Below are positions 12,511-25,387 of a stretch of DNA of 64,000 bases, piece by piece. Both the position numbers and the translations under genes were made by a program. The notes beneath the pieces were generated by a model, which saw nothing but the letters and a program-made list of their open reading frames with translations, was not told where the DNA came from and searched no databases. The DNA comes from Paramecium sonneborni (lineage: Eukaryota > Ciliophora > Oligohymenophorea > Peniculida > Parameciidae): the NCBI GenBank assembly GCA_905182985.1, contig CAJJDN010000066.1, forward strand, positions 153,076 to 217,075, written 5' to 3'. Each line of letters begins with the position of its first letter. Within the stretch, counting starts at the first letter, position 1.

Positions 12511-14789
12511 TATCAAATTTTAATTTTTTTATTTCTTTAACATAATAATTTGGTTTCTAATTACTCTAGTTATTCATGAATCATCTCATGTATTTTTATA
12601 TAATTATATTATCTGTACTTATTCCATTGATGCAATGATTTTAATTCTTTTTTATTTGTTTTAAGTCCTTGTAATATAACTAAAATTTTAGTTGCACTAT
12701 TTTCTTTTTATATCCAAGATAATCCATAATCGAGTATATTATAAAAATTTATTATACACTAAATTATTATAAATAATAAATACCTTGACATCTTACAAAA
12801 GAGTTGACTTTTCTCTTTAAGTTTCAAGTTTTATAAAAGGTAAATTATTATGTCCTGTTAAATCAGAATAAATATTCTAATCTAAATATTATTAAATAAA
12901 ATCAATTAATTATGTTGAGTTTTTTTAGAGTTAAATTTATTTCCACATATATTCTAAAGATCTAAAGGATCCTGTTCTTGCCATTGTGTACATTTAATCT
13001 AAATTATTTATTCGAATGATATTTTATCTTTTGATACCAGAATAAATATCCAAAACTTTTGCTTATAATTCAGATTATGATGGAAAATGTATTAACTTTA
13101 TTATCTATGCCTCCTCTGAAATTTCAAATTTAACTTTTTGTTATTTTAATTTATTTATTAATTAAATAGGTGTCATCATACATCCTTTAAGTAAATCATC
13201 AACTTAACATTTATAACCAATAAGACTACCAGATTTCTTTCCATAAATTTAAATATTCTGAGAAATCTACTCATCTTCTGGTAATTATGATATAATTAAT
13301 TCTACAGGTACAGCAACTTAAATCTCTAACCATTTTTCTTTTTCCAATTCTTAGAGAAAAAATTAGATTTATTTTTTACTAAAATCATAATTCATAGAAG
13401 ATTCATTTAATTAAATCTTTTTTATTTTCATATCTGATTATTCTTAATTTTATAAATGTAACCATTTCTTAGTTAACCAATAAGTAATATCATTTTCATC
13501 TTTTGAGATTAAATCATTTGTATAAACACATTCTTGCATAAAGATAGCCAGATTTTCAATTTGAATAAAATTAGCACAGATCTCAGCCCTTTAAGTAAAA
13601 TAATATTCATCACATAAAAATATATGTGAATTGGCTTCACTATTTAATTCAGATATATCTAAAATGAATGTTTCAATATTTAATGGCAAATATAAATGAA
13701 CAGAAAGGTAAATAAAATTTTTCAATCCTTCTGGTAATTGAAATCCACTTGGTAATACTATTATATCTATATTTTAAGATGCGAAATCATAATAACTTGC
13801 TTGTCTTTAATTTTCAGGTTTCTTTGAATGTATTGAATTACTCTTAAATCCATTTTATTATAAAGTAAACTAAATAGACTCAACTGCACTAATATTATGA
13901 CAGAAAATAGCAATGCCAGTCTTTTTGTAAAGTCGTTAGCTTCTAAGTAATGAAATCAATGATTTAATAGGACTTTCATCTTTAGAACAAGTGATTTAAG
14001 TTTTAGGAGAGAATGATCTAATGATATTATCAAACAAAATTACTCTCTATAAGTTAAATAGATTCTTTAGAAAGGCTAAAATTATCTAAGATCTTATATA
14101 AATACACTTTGAGTAATAGGTAAAAGAATATGGATGAATTCAGCGTTAGCTTTAGATATGTATTTTGTTAAATCTGATTAAATTTTACCAATTTCCAAAA
14201 AAGATAAATAATAATTTGATTAGTCTAACAAAAGTAATTTGATATCTAGATTGGATAAATCAATTAGATTAACTTATTCTGGATGTACAATTAATAATTT
14301 AATATTTCTACTTGAAATGTTTTTAACAATGAATTCAATTTAATGATCAGGAACTTCAGGATTTATAGCTGCCCAAGAGACTATATCTTGAATTCTTCTT
14401 AATTTTTCTTTAAGTAATACATAATTATATGAAATAATAACAACTAATCCATCTACTAAAATAGAGAGTAATTAAAATAAAATTGATCGTTAAATTGTAT
14501 TTAAATTTAGTGAACAAATAATATTATTTGTAGTATTTCGACATAAGAAATCTATAGGATCTGTAATCAATTCTTCAATTTCCAATTATTTAATAGCATC
14601 TTACAATTTTCTATCGTAACCCTCTGTAATTGGAGTTTTGATTTGTTCATAATGCACTTTATCCTTAAAAGGAGTCATGTTAAAAGAGATAATCTTCTTG
14701 ACTTCTTCACTAACTAAAAAAGGAATAGAGCTTTGCTTCTTTTATTATTTTGGAGTGAATGAATATCCAGAATCAATAGAATCGTTCAT
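12511..14789 (-). CDS. degenerate RecQ-fold helicase-like protein (about 740 aa)
   Basis: The protein follows the RecQ helicase layout step by step but with the catalytic motifs eroded. Where motif I (GxGKS) should be it reads SLNLNTIQRS, with no Walker lysine. After it come GLVVIISYNYVLL (motif Ia-like), LLIVHPEQ and LLLLDQSNYY in place of DEAH, then LLPITQSVFIQDL in place of the TAT motif. The second RecA lobe keeps the shape (TGIAIFCHNISAVES, IDIIVLPSGFQLPEGLKNF), but the GRxGR arginine fingers are replaced by ISELNSEANS. A long C-terminal region, possibly winged-helix-like, follows. Introns lie at 14018-14043 (26 nt) and 12759-12783 (25 nt). The poly-T run near the 3' end makes the last exon frame and stop the least certain part. 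The start is 19 bp from the divergent neighbour. Confidence 0.7.
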
Positions 14790-14808
14790 TTTAAAAATAA
14801 TTATTAAA
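14790..14808. promoter_or_regulatory. 19-bp divergent spacer between two start codons
   Basis: Only 19 nt of A/T separate the start codon of the minus-strand RecQ-like gene (14789) from that of the plus-strand B-box gene (14809). If both starts are right, the promoters must overlap the opposite coding regions. Confidence 0.5.
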
Positions 14809-16625
14809 ATGAATTAAAATAGAGAATGTTAACATCATGAAAAGGTTACAGAATTATTTTGTGAAACTTGTAAAGATTTGGTTTGTAATGACTGTGTTAG
14901 TTATGGACCACATCAAACAAAGAATCACAAAATAATTAGTTTTAAAGATGCATATACAATAAGATAGGCATTCATTAAAGATAGAATCGAAACTGCCATG
15001 AGAAATAAAAAAGAAATACTATTAGATTAATTAGAGAAAATAGAAAATAGAATGAAACATATTACAGAAGTCAAGGCTACTATAGTCAAGGATATACATA
15101 TGGAATTTGAAGGAGGTATTTTAAAGAGATTAAATGATTCATCTGGCACATTAACAGCTGTATTGTAAAAAGATATAGCTTGGTTATAAAAACACTTGAA
15201 TTCTATTGATGATTTCATTCATACATTTGAATATTTGGCTTTAGATTAGAATGTGTTACCTTTACTATTTATATCAAAGACATTAAGTCAATAAACCATG
15301 AAATTACTTAGTATAATAATTAAAAGTATTTAAAACATTATAACTTTGATAGCTGAAATAACATCACATCCTTCTGATCTCCCAAGAGAATTATTTGATC
15401 TCAGAACAAAAATAAAAAATTCTGAATTACTTTAACAATAAATTGAATTCAAAAAATAAGTGATATGGAAATGTCGTCAAGAAAAGATTTAATCATTATA
15501 AAGAATAAAAGAGGAATTCTTTATTAAAATTGAGGATGAAATCTATGATTGGGTAAGATTACTTAAGAAAGTTGTAAATACTTTGGATAGTTTATGCATG
15601 ATATGTACATTTTGTGGGTGTTTCATTGATGTTATAAATGAATAATGTGCACTTAATACTAAGCCTTATGAAGAAGTTTAATTAGAGTGTAAATATTAAT
15701 CCTATTCAAACTAAAGTTACTGGATTCACAAATGAATTACCTAAAATGAAAGTTTTTGGAACTTGTTAACATTTCTTTGGGTATCCAAAAGAGGAATACT
15801 TAATTTTGAGGAAAGATAAATATGCTAATTTTGGGGATTATCAAGAATAAAGAAGAGCTGCAAAGGAAGTTTATTTTAAAGTTTTTAGATCTTTATGTAA
15901 TAATAAATATTAATATATTTAGGGTTTTCAATTATAGATTTAAAAGCTCGAAGATATTTGAAATAATTAGATTTGTAAGCTATTTTTAAAAAATATGATC
16001 CAGATAACAAAGGTTGGTTATCTATAGTAAAATTTAAATATCTTATGCATTAAGAATTGGGCATGTCTGTTTAAGAAGTCGAAAAGCTTGTTATTTATTT
16101 TCGAGATGAAAAGGAAGACAAAGTATTTATTAAACTATGTAGGTTAATTATGAATATTTTCTTGGAATTGATTGGTATTTGGAAGAATTATAGAGATTGG
16201 AAGAAAAAGTAAAAGCAGAATCTATTAAATATGCTAAATTATATAATAGAAGAGTTAGAGTAAAGACTACATCTCCTTAACCAAGATAAGAAACTAAATT
16301 TGTAGAAAAACCATAATAATCTACTATTTATAGTAGTTTCACCCGATTTTCTTAAGCTGTTGAAAAATAACCTGTTCCATAACCTGTTTAATATGAATAA
16401 CCTCGATTTGGATTTGTTGAAAGAGATAATTCTCAAAATTAAACTATGAATAGATAATTCCCACATAAAAACAATTTTGAATTCTCAGCAGAATCTAGTT
16501 TGAAGAGTAAACAAAAATCATCTTCTTTATAACCTAAAAAAGTTTAATTTGAAGAAAAATAAGGTTATTAAAGATTTAAAGAATCAACATAAATAAGCGG
16601 AAATTATGCTTCTAAATATTATTGA
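14809..16625 (+). CDS. B-box zinc finger and EF-hand protein (580 aa)
   Basis: The N-terminus (residues 1-45) is a B-box type zinc finger, with Cys/His ligands in CQHH, FCETCKDLVCNDC and PHQTKNHK. About 200 residues of coiled coil follow. The middle has a KYDPDNKGWLS EF-hand loop and a second EF-like segment. A Pro/Gln/Ser-rich basic tail ends at TGA 16623. Introns at 15689-15716 (28 nt), 15897-15922 (26 nt) and 16123-16142 (20 nt) each restore the frame, and the spliced length is exactly 581 codons. It is likely a Ca2+-responsive scaffold, but no substrate or partner is visible. There is no RING finger, so ubiquitin-ligase activity is not implied. Confidence 0.8.
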
Positions 16626-16671
16626 GATTGGACTTAATTGACTGTATGAATTATTATTATTAAATTCAAAT

Positions 16672-18223
16672 ATGGAAACCTATAAAAAATATCTCTTTGA
16701 TGAAAAGTTTTAGGAACCATAAATCTGTAATGCTTACTCTTTCTAGGTTTAAGAAAGTCAAGAAGAATAGCTTGTTGAAACTAAATTTGATGATGAATAT
16801 AAAAAAGATTTTCTTCAAAATCAAATTAATAACATCAGAGAGAAATTAATCATGATGGGATTTCCAAGTTTAGGTGATTTATATAGTAATTCTAATTCTG
16901 AAGTTGATCTAACTGTCAAAGTGTAATATAATATTAATCGTAAAATAGATTGATTGCATTTATTAAATAAAGAAGAGAAGACATGGACTTCAAAAATACT
17001 TATCATGAAAAAATTAATAAAATAGAAGCTGAAAAATTACAATTAACTTTAAATTTTGAAAAAATATCAAATAGTCGAAAAGTAATTGAATAAGAAAATG
17101 CTACTTTATTAGCTAAAATTAAGAGTACTGAAAAAACACAGAAAGAATAAATGTATTAAAATTAAATCTATATTAGTAATAAATTAATGTTAGAGAGAGA
17201 AGATCTGTAAAAATAATTATACAAATTATAAAGTAGATCAACTTAATTTGAACATGAATTGAAGTAAAGAGATTTAGAAATTTAAAAATTAAAAGAATAT
17301 TTTAAAAAACAACAAACTTCAAAATCTTATAAAAATTGTTTAGAAGTTACCTAAACAATTGAATAAGGAGGACCAAGTGTTTTTGCAGCTAATGGAGAAT
17401 ATGAATTTAGTCAGTTAGTTATGAAAAAATGGGAAGAAGTTAATAATAAACTTCTCAGAGAAAATGAGTAACTCAGAGAAAATTTAGTTAAGATTCATTA
17501 TGAATTAGGAGAAATACTTTAAATTAGAAGAGATGTGTTTATTAAAAGAAGAAAATTAGATTTTGGAAATGATAATATTCCATAAGAATTGGAAAATCCT
17601 TAATAAAATATGCATTAATTCAAAAGTGATTTATACAAAGCTCCTTTAGAAACTAATGGCAAATAAGCTATTTAAATGTTACAAGAGAATCTTTAAACAT
17701 TTAAAGATATAATGAAAAAATTTGATTAATAATATGAACTTTAATTAAATGAAGATGAAATTGAAATTGAAGCTGAAGGTGGCAAAATTAAAGCTTGTAA
17801 GAACTTGACAGAGTTATTTAAAAATTATAACTATATTTTTGAAGCTTAAGATAAAATGATTAACTAAATTATAAATAAGAGTTAAAACTTAAAAAAAATT
17901 GATGAATTAAACTTTAATTTAAATAGATTCAATAGAGTTATAGATGACAAATAGATTGATGATGTCAAAAAATACTTATAAGATTAAAAGAAATATCTTG
18001 ATGAATCAAAAAGCGAGATGGATATGATTAAAAAATAATTTTAAAATTAATTAAAAAAAAGAGAAGAGGAAAAATAAATCATACAAGTATTTCATCATTA
18101 TAAAACTATTAGATGAAAAGACAAATGCTTGAAGAAACCAATGATAAATTTAAAGAAAACATCAGAATTTTAGAAAATGCTAGTAGACAAGCATTACAAT
18201 AACTTAATTAAGATAATAATTGA
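16672..18223 (+). CDS. coiled-coil protein, ADIP/SSX2IP-like (499 aa)
   Basis: The protein is almost entirely coiled coil after a short N-terminal segment resembling the ADIP domain (afadin- and alpha-actinin-binding protein, SSX2IP/Msd1): LIMMGFPSLGDLY, a short linker, then VLIAFIKQRREDMDF. Members of that family act at centrosomes and basal bodies, which would suit a ciliate. Introns at 16923-16948 and 18087-18112, both 26 nt, restore the frame, leaving 500 codons. Assignment to the family is by eye and moderate. The coiled coil itself is clear, with heptad runs at about residues 100-190 and 240-290 and near the C-terminus. Confidence 0.65.
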
Positions 18224-18456
18224 TATTTCTATATAAGATATTTATAATAAGCAATTCCTATTCTATTCTAGTTTTTCTCCTTATCAAATCTGAATTACTA
18301 GAGCTTTATAAATACAGAAGAAACAAAGAGGATGCAATATTTTATTGATTTTATAAACAAATTTAAACAACTTTCTCTGAAATATAAAATTGTATTACAC
18401 ATTTGTTTGAAAATATTAAATAGCAATAACTATTAAATTATTATTTATAATTCTCT

Positions 18457-21400
18457 ATGAATCTGTTACATCAGCCAAGAAACCTTAAAAAACGACTAAC
18501 AATTTCGAAAGAATTGGCTTAGAGAAAGTAGAGCATTATTTAGCATATTTAATGTATTTTATTTATTAGAATATGTTTTAGCTGGTACTCAATTAGCTAA
18601 ATAAGACTCTTGTTCCAAAATAAACAAATAAGAAAAATAAAATCGAAAATCATCAATTGATTCATCACTTCATTCGCATTCTTCGTTCTTTGTTCAAAAA
18701 AAGTTATATATAAATTAAAAATAGAAACTAAAAAGAAAAAGAATTAGAGGAGTATGATGAATACTAATTAAATTCCTCTGAGTATTCAGAACAATCCATA
18801 CTGACAATTCAATTTGTTAATTTAGAATAAAAAAAAACTTCGAAATAATTTATAGAAATATTAAATGATAAGAACCACTAATTTAAAGCGGACTTTGATG
18901 AAGAAATTTCAGAAATAAAAAATCATGAAAAACTATCAAAATATGCAGAACTCTTTGCTTTAGAATAAGATGATCACTTTGAGAATGAAGGAGCTTATGA
19001 AAAAATAGTGAAAAGATATGAAAAATATTATTAACGCAATCCATTTTAGGATCCATTTTATATACAATTAGTACCATTGAAAGGAATCAATAGATTATTT
19101 TATGAATTAAAAGTAAATTTATATTTAATTTTAAGAAATATTAAGATAACATTAAATTTTTAAAATTTAGAAAATTAGTTGTTTTTTTATCATTGATATT
19201 TCCTATTTTAGCAAACGACATGATGAATAGTAGGATATATAAAATTTTGATGACTATTTTGATATTGTTTAATGTTTCCCTTTTTATTGTAGTAAAGACA
19301 GAACATAGAGAAGATACATTTGAAATAGAATAAGCCGTAACGATATTATTTATTATTGAAATTATAGTGAGAATTTTAGTTTCAGGAATCTTTTTTACAA
19401 AAAATGCATTTTTTCTCAGAATGCAAGATATTTATGATTTCACTTTAATATTCGCAACTACAATAAATCTTTATTATCCAGAAATATTTATCATTGATAT
19501 TTCACCATTGAGAATGATCACACTGTTATTTTATTTGGGAGATATTTTTCATGATTTATAAGTAATGTTAAAAGCTTTAAAATAATCAATAAAATTTTTG
19601 ATTGAAGCTTTAATGATAGTCGGTCTTTTTTCTCTTTTTTTTGCAATATGTGGAGTATTTCTATTTCAAGGATTATTCAATTATAGATGTGTATTTGAAA
19701 ATGGAGATGAAGTAGATGGTTGGATATAATGTCATTAAAATTAATGTTATGAAGATGGTATGATATGTAAATTTACAAATGAAACTCCTAAGATGCCAAC
19801 ATCATTTAATAATGTTATATTTTCATATGGTTAGATATTAAGAACAATAACAATGGATGATTGGAGTTGGGTAATGTTTTTTACAATGAGAATATTTCAT
19901 CCTTGGATTTGGATCTATTATTTATTAATTATTTTTGTAGGTGGATTTTTCGGATTCAATTTAGTTATTGCTGTTCTTAAAACACATTATGCAGAGGCTG
20001 CAGAAGAAAGTTCTAAAAAACAAGAGGAGGCAGAAATTAATAAATTAATAAAGGATAATTAAGAGCATCCAGAGAGAGAACTCATAAATGTATTTGATGT
20101 AGCATTCTTAAGATATATTGGCTTTTTTTCAACTATTCAAAAGTATAGGGAATGTTTTGAAAGCAAGATTCTAATGACTTAACATTTAGAATCAGAATCA
20201 TAAATGAATAAAAATATTTAGGAAGCAAGAACATTATCGGCTGCTTAAAAAAAATTAAGTGGTCAATATGTATTAAATTTTAAATATAAATTAGAGTTTG
20301 GAAAACTAAAGTTTATTTACTAAAATATAATAATTTACTTTGAAAAACATATTATTAAGAAAATTTAGATTGCTAAAATTTTAATAATTAAAAATTAATA
20401 TCAAACATTATTCAGAGGATCCATTAGAGTTGGAGATTCTTTAAAAATTATTAAGTACATCTTACTCTTGTTTATAATCTTAAGTCAATTATTAATTGGA
20501 ATAAAATTATTCTAGTTAAAATGACATTTTATTAAAATTCATGTATATCTATAAAATATTATTAGTTAGATAGATTTGGCATTGCAAGAAGAAAAAAAAT
20601 TCAATCCTGAAAAACTGAGAAAAATAAAATTTAAACATTAATATCCAAATTGGTCAAATTAAATTAAACAAATAAAGAAATAAGCTTAATAATAAAAATA
20701 ATTGTAGAGAAGTTATTTCCCCCTCAAAAAAAGACAACCTAAATGGAATATATAATTTAAATAAGAAGAAAAAGAGTAAGAAGAAACAAGTAAGAACTCT
20801 TATGATATGCCTGAAAAATCTCCAGAATAGAAAAATTAAAATTAAAATTTGAATTTGAATTTGTAAAAAAAAGTTTCATAGAAAAGAAAATCTAAAAAGT
20901 TTGCTAAAATTGTAGACGGCTAAGCTCTGATATATGTATAAGGATACTATATAAATTATGATGAAATAAAAGATAAAATTAATTTAAAGATTCCAATAAT
21001 AAAAAATCATTTTACTAGCAATTAATTTAAATATCGAAAATTACGGGAAAAAGAATTACAGTCTGGAAAAATAATTACCAAAAGCAATTGGTCTGGAAAG
21101 GATATATTAGTATTAAATACGAAAAACCTTGAATATTTCAATCTAATTTTTGCATAATTAAACTAAAGAGATATTTTAATATGGATGAAAGGTTTGAAGG
21201 GGAAAATTCAAAACTTTACTAAATATGCAAATATCATAATAACAAGTTCAATCAGTAGGGTTTGTTTTGATTTAGTAATATTCATAAATTTTACATTTCT
21301 TTCACTCTGGAATATTGCAGACTCTAATACTATTCATTAAATTGAGAATGTGTCAACTGTATTACTTTCAATCGAGTTATTTTTACGAGTAACTTCAATA

Positions 21401-24400
21401 AAAATAAAAGATTTTACTAGTAATCCTAATTATGTGTTTTAAGCAGCAATAGTGATTTTGAATATAATTGAATTAACAATAAAAGATCTGTTAAATGATT
21501 TTGGTGAGTAAAATTTAAGATTAATCAGAGGAACAAAATGTTTGTTATTTTACAGATGTCTAAAATATAACGCAATGGCTGTTAGAATTGGACATATTGC
21601 TTCAATGACATTTAAATAATATATTTATCTGACATTTTTAATGTTTCTTGTAATATTTATGTATGCTTTGGTTGGCATGGAAATGTTTGCAGGTGAATTT
21701 GATTAAACTGATACTTTAGGATAATTACATTCATATGATAATATTTTTAAGGCTTTCATGACGATATTTAACATCATGACCAATGATGATTGGTATGGAG
21801 TTTATGTTATGGGGAGTGAATTAAATTATACTTTTGCTGTAATATATTCATATTCAATGGTTATAATATTAAATTATTTAACATATGGTTTATTTATGGC
21901 TGTTTTATTAGATGGATTTGGAAAATATTTAAATTAATCAACTGAAAATGCCCCCTTGTTTAATGATCAATAACATGCTGAAATAACACAAAACTCAAAT
22001 GAAGAACTTGAGAAGCAAGTTTAATAAACTATTCTTAGTCCAATAGGAAGTTAAACTCATATTATATTAGAAAACAATTAAACCAAATCTAAAGTTGATT
22101 TGATTACCAATTTTTTTAAATCTATCAGTAATTATTTAATAATTAATTAGTTTAGAATAATTAAATAAAGAATTATTGAATAAAACGCCTAAACTTTATG
22201 TTGGGATTGAATGCTAGAGTTCTCTCTATATTTTTGGGAAAGAAAATATCATAAGAATAGTCTGTACTAAGATTGCCACATCGATTATTTATGTGTATTT
22301 TATGGATTTAGTTTTATATGCTTCTATGGTGACATTTATTATGAATACCTATTACGATTATGAGGATAGCTCAAATAAAACATGCAATATCATTTAATTC
22401 ATAATAAATGTTTGGATGTCAATTGATATCTTAATTAATGTCATAGCTAAAGGTTTATTTTTAGATAAAGGATCTTATTTCATTTCTGTATGGTAAATTT
22501 TGGACATTATATATATGATATCCCATTTTATAACATTTGGTACATCAGATTACTCGTAAATTTTAGATTTCTTTTTATATTTTGGGTATTTGAGACCTAT
22601 GAAACTATTATTTCGGATTAGTTGGTTAACTTAGTTAAGAATAGCTCTTGGATACTCTTTAGTTGATATCACAAATGTTTTAATTACAATGTTATCAGTA
22701 TGGATCATGTTTGGAGTTTACGGTATAATTCTTTATGAAGGTTCTTTTGGCTTTTGTGATGATAAAATGAATTTTGAAATTAATTTTGATTAATGTATTA
22801 AAGAAGATAGACATTGGATTAATTATAAACATAATTTTGATAACATCACAGTTGCAATCCCAACTCTGTTTGTAACCTCAACATTAGATGGTTGGGGAGA
22901 AATTTATTAAGTAGCAGAGAATAGTTAATTATCAAACATAGGGCCTTAGGCATTTAATAGTTATATTTACACCTATTTTTTCTTTATAATATTTGTGTTC
23001 ATAGGGTCAATGTTCTTTTTAAGTTTATTTACAGGAGTTTTATATTCAAATTTAAAGGAAAATTAGCAGAAAATAGAAATGACTGATGTGACTTAATCCT
23101 AAAAGGAATTCCAAGAAATCTCTTCAATCATTATTAAAGATTTTCCAATATTTAGTTCTCCTCCTACAAATGGTATAAGAAAATTTGCATCAGATATAAC
23201 GAATAATTCTTATCTATTGATTTTCATGTATCTCATGCTCATACTAGATTTAATAATTTTATTGTTATTTGAATCAGATATGAGTGAAGATTATTTTAGA
23301 GCAGTTAATAATGTTCATAATGCTTTAACTGTACTATATGTAGTTTGGATTATATTATTATTTTTGGCCTTAGGTGTTGGTAGATTTTTTGATAATTATT
23401 GGAGAAAATTTTACTTTGTTTTAATTTTGGTATCAATAGTTGATTTTATTGCTGATTATTCAATGGATTGGATAATGATTTATTATAGATCAACTCCATA
23501 TGATAAAGGTTATTAGATATTAAGAATTTTCTTTTCACTTAGAAGTCTAAGAGTTATCCTTATATTTTAGGGATTAATAAATTTATAAAGATTAATGAGA
23601 GTAATGGTATTTGCATTGCCTTTTTTAGGTAAAATATTTACAATATTAATGATCGCAATGCTAATCTTTGCTTTGATAGGTTGTTAGTTATATGGTTAAA
23701 TAGATAGTGGAGCAGTGATGGATGATTAAATAAATTTCTAAAATGTAGCTTAAGCACTCTTAGCTTTATTCAAATGTGCTTCAGGAGATGATTGGAGAAC
23801 AATAATGACAGACACCATGTAACATAATCCTCTTTGTCTCCATGATCCTAAATATTGTGGTAGTGTGAACAATTAGTATTTCTTTTTCCTTTTTATGCTC
23901 TTGTCAAATTATGTATTGTTGAATCTTTTTGTTCTTGGATTGATTGAATAATTTGAATAATTCTTTTAATTGTAAAACTCTCTAATTCAAACTTATGTTG
24001 AAAATGTTGATAAAATTAAAACAGTTTGGTGTAAATACTCCTCTGAAACTTAAGGACAAGCTATGAATTATAAGTTCTTGTGTAAGTTTCTTTTGGACAT
24101 TGGAAAACCTTTAGGGGGAGGAAAAGAAGAAAATTTATGGGATGTGGCAAAATTAGCATCAAGCTTTAAGCTATAATGGTAACTATTATTTCATTATAAA
24201 TAGTGATCATTATGGTTTTATTCAGTACAATTAATTGATGTATGAACTTTTTAGAAGATGCTTTGTAAATGAAGTTTTTAAAGAAGGATCTGAGAGTTCA
24301 ATTCTCAAAATCAAATAATTCAATAAGGAGATGCAATTAAGATTAATGTATTATAGGAAAAATAGATTATTGGAGAGATCGAATATAAGTCCAAATAAGT

Positions 24401-25011
24401 AACTTAAAGCTAATTTTAATATTTTGCATGACTATTTAACTGTCCTCATTTTATTTAAGACATGGGAGTCTTATTCCAAATTAATTTTTTAGAAGATTTG
24501 TAGGGAAGGCAACTTTTCAGACAGCGATGAAATTTCAATTCACAATGACAAAAAGAGCAAATAGAAGTATTTACTTTATTTGAAATATAGCTTCAACAAT
24601 TTTGAATTTGATGATGATATATCAGAATCTGATAACATGACACAAAAATAGATGATTAATTAGTTTTCTTAACAATTTAATAATTCTTTAAATCTGAATT
24701 CAATAATGCAACATAGCAGTAGTATTTAGAGTGCCCCAAAGAATCATATGATTGGAAGTATTAAATAAACAAGTTAAAGGAAGGTGTAGAGTTTTAGAAA
24801 CAAAAAAAAGGGCAATCAAAAAATCAACATCAATGAATAATTGTAGGAGCCTTAGAATAATAATCAAGAACTAAAACACTACAACTCTCTCAAAAGCTAA
24901 TCTTAAATAGATTAGGAAGAAAAACTACCCTATTACAAAAATCAGTTTGATCTCTCTTTGTAAAGTGACTATAGAGAAGGTACATTATTAAATGTAAGAA
25001 AAAAATATTGA
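18457..25011 (+). CDS. four-domain voltage-gated Ca2+ channel alpha1 subunit, copy 2 (about 2121 aa)
   Basis: Paralogue of the channel at 4222-10478. Pore loops read TMDDWSW (I, about 19853), TNDDWYG (II, 21778), TLDGWGE (III, 22884) and SGDDWRT (IV, 23788). Each has Asp at the selectivity position. S4 of domain IV has regularly spaced arginines (RIFFSLRSLR), whereas domain I S4 is poor in charge. After domain IV come an EF-hand-like segment and GKPLGGGK, then a low-complexity tail. Introns: 18554-18581, 18703-18724, 19113-19135, 22128-22155 and 24179-24203 are firm. A TGA at 20522 in the I-II linker needs removal, either by two introns (20484-20515 and 20543-20573) or by one 51-nt intron. 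The total then divides by three. The start at 18457 is the only ATG in the open upstream frame. Confidence 0.93.
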
Positions 25012-25112
25012 AATAAATGCTCGATTTTTTATTTTTTATTTTTAAAGTTATTATAAAATTCCAACAATTTTAAGAATCAAAACCCTAACTGCATAAAACC
25101 TTCTAGATAATT

Positions 25113-25313
25113 TCAATTCTAATTTTTACAGAATGATATGTTTGGTCTGCTCTTGCAGTGAGTGCTTCCTGACCAATTGAAGATGTTTTAATTTCCTAAA
25201 AACATCTTTGTTTATTGGAAATCTAAGAAATCTCTATTTGAATAAAAAAACTTTGAATATAGGGTATAACCTATTTTTTTATAAAAATAATGAACGTTTT
25301 TGATATTATTCAT
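25113..25313 (-). pseudogene. relic of a GNAT-type N-acetyltransferase
   Basis: The minus-strand frame contains YFYKKIGYTLYSKFFYSNRD, followed by DFLDFQQTKM. This resembles the last strand and helix of GNAT N-terminal acetyltransferases (compare NAA20/NAA50: YKKLGYxxY...YY...DA..M.K.L). The acetyl-CoA binding part that should precede it is absent in all upstream frames I could read. Just after TKM the sensible frame seems to jump by one at a run of five T (continuing QEIKTSSIGQEALTARAD). It therefore looks like a decayed gene copy in a 1.3-kb gene-poor stretch. Confidence 0.4.
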
Positions 25314-25387
25314 TTTAAATTACCATTTAGCCTGTATTCAAACTTTTGATCATTCAAAAGTCCCCAAAAAGTTATATGAATATTCAA

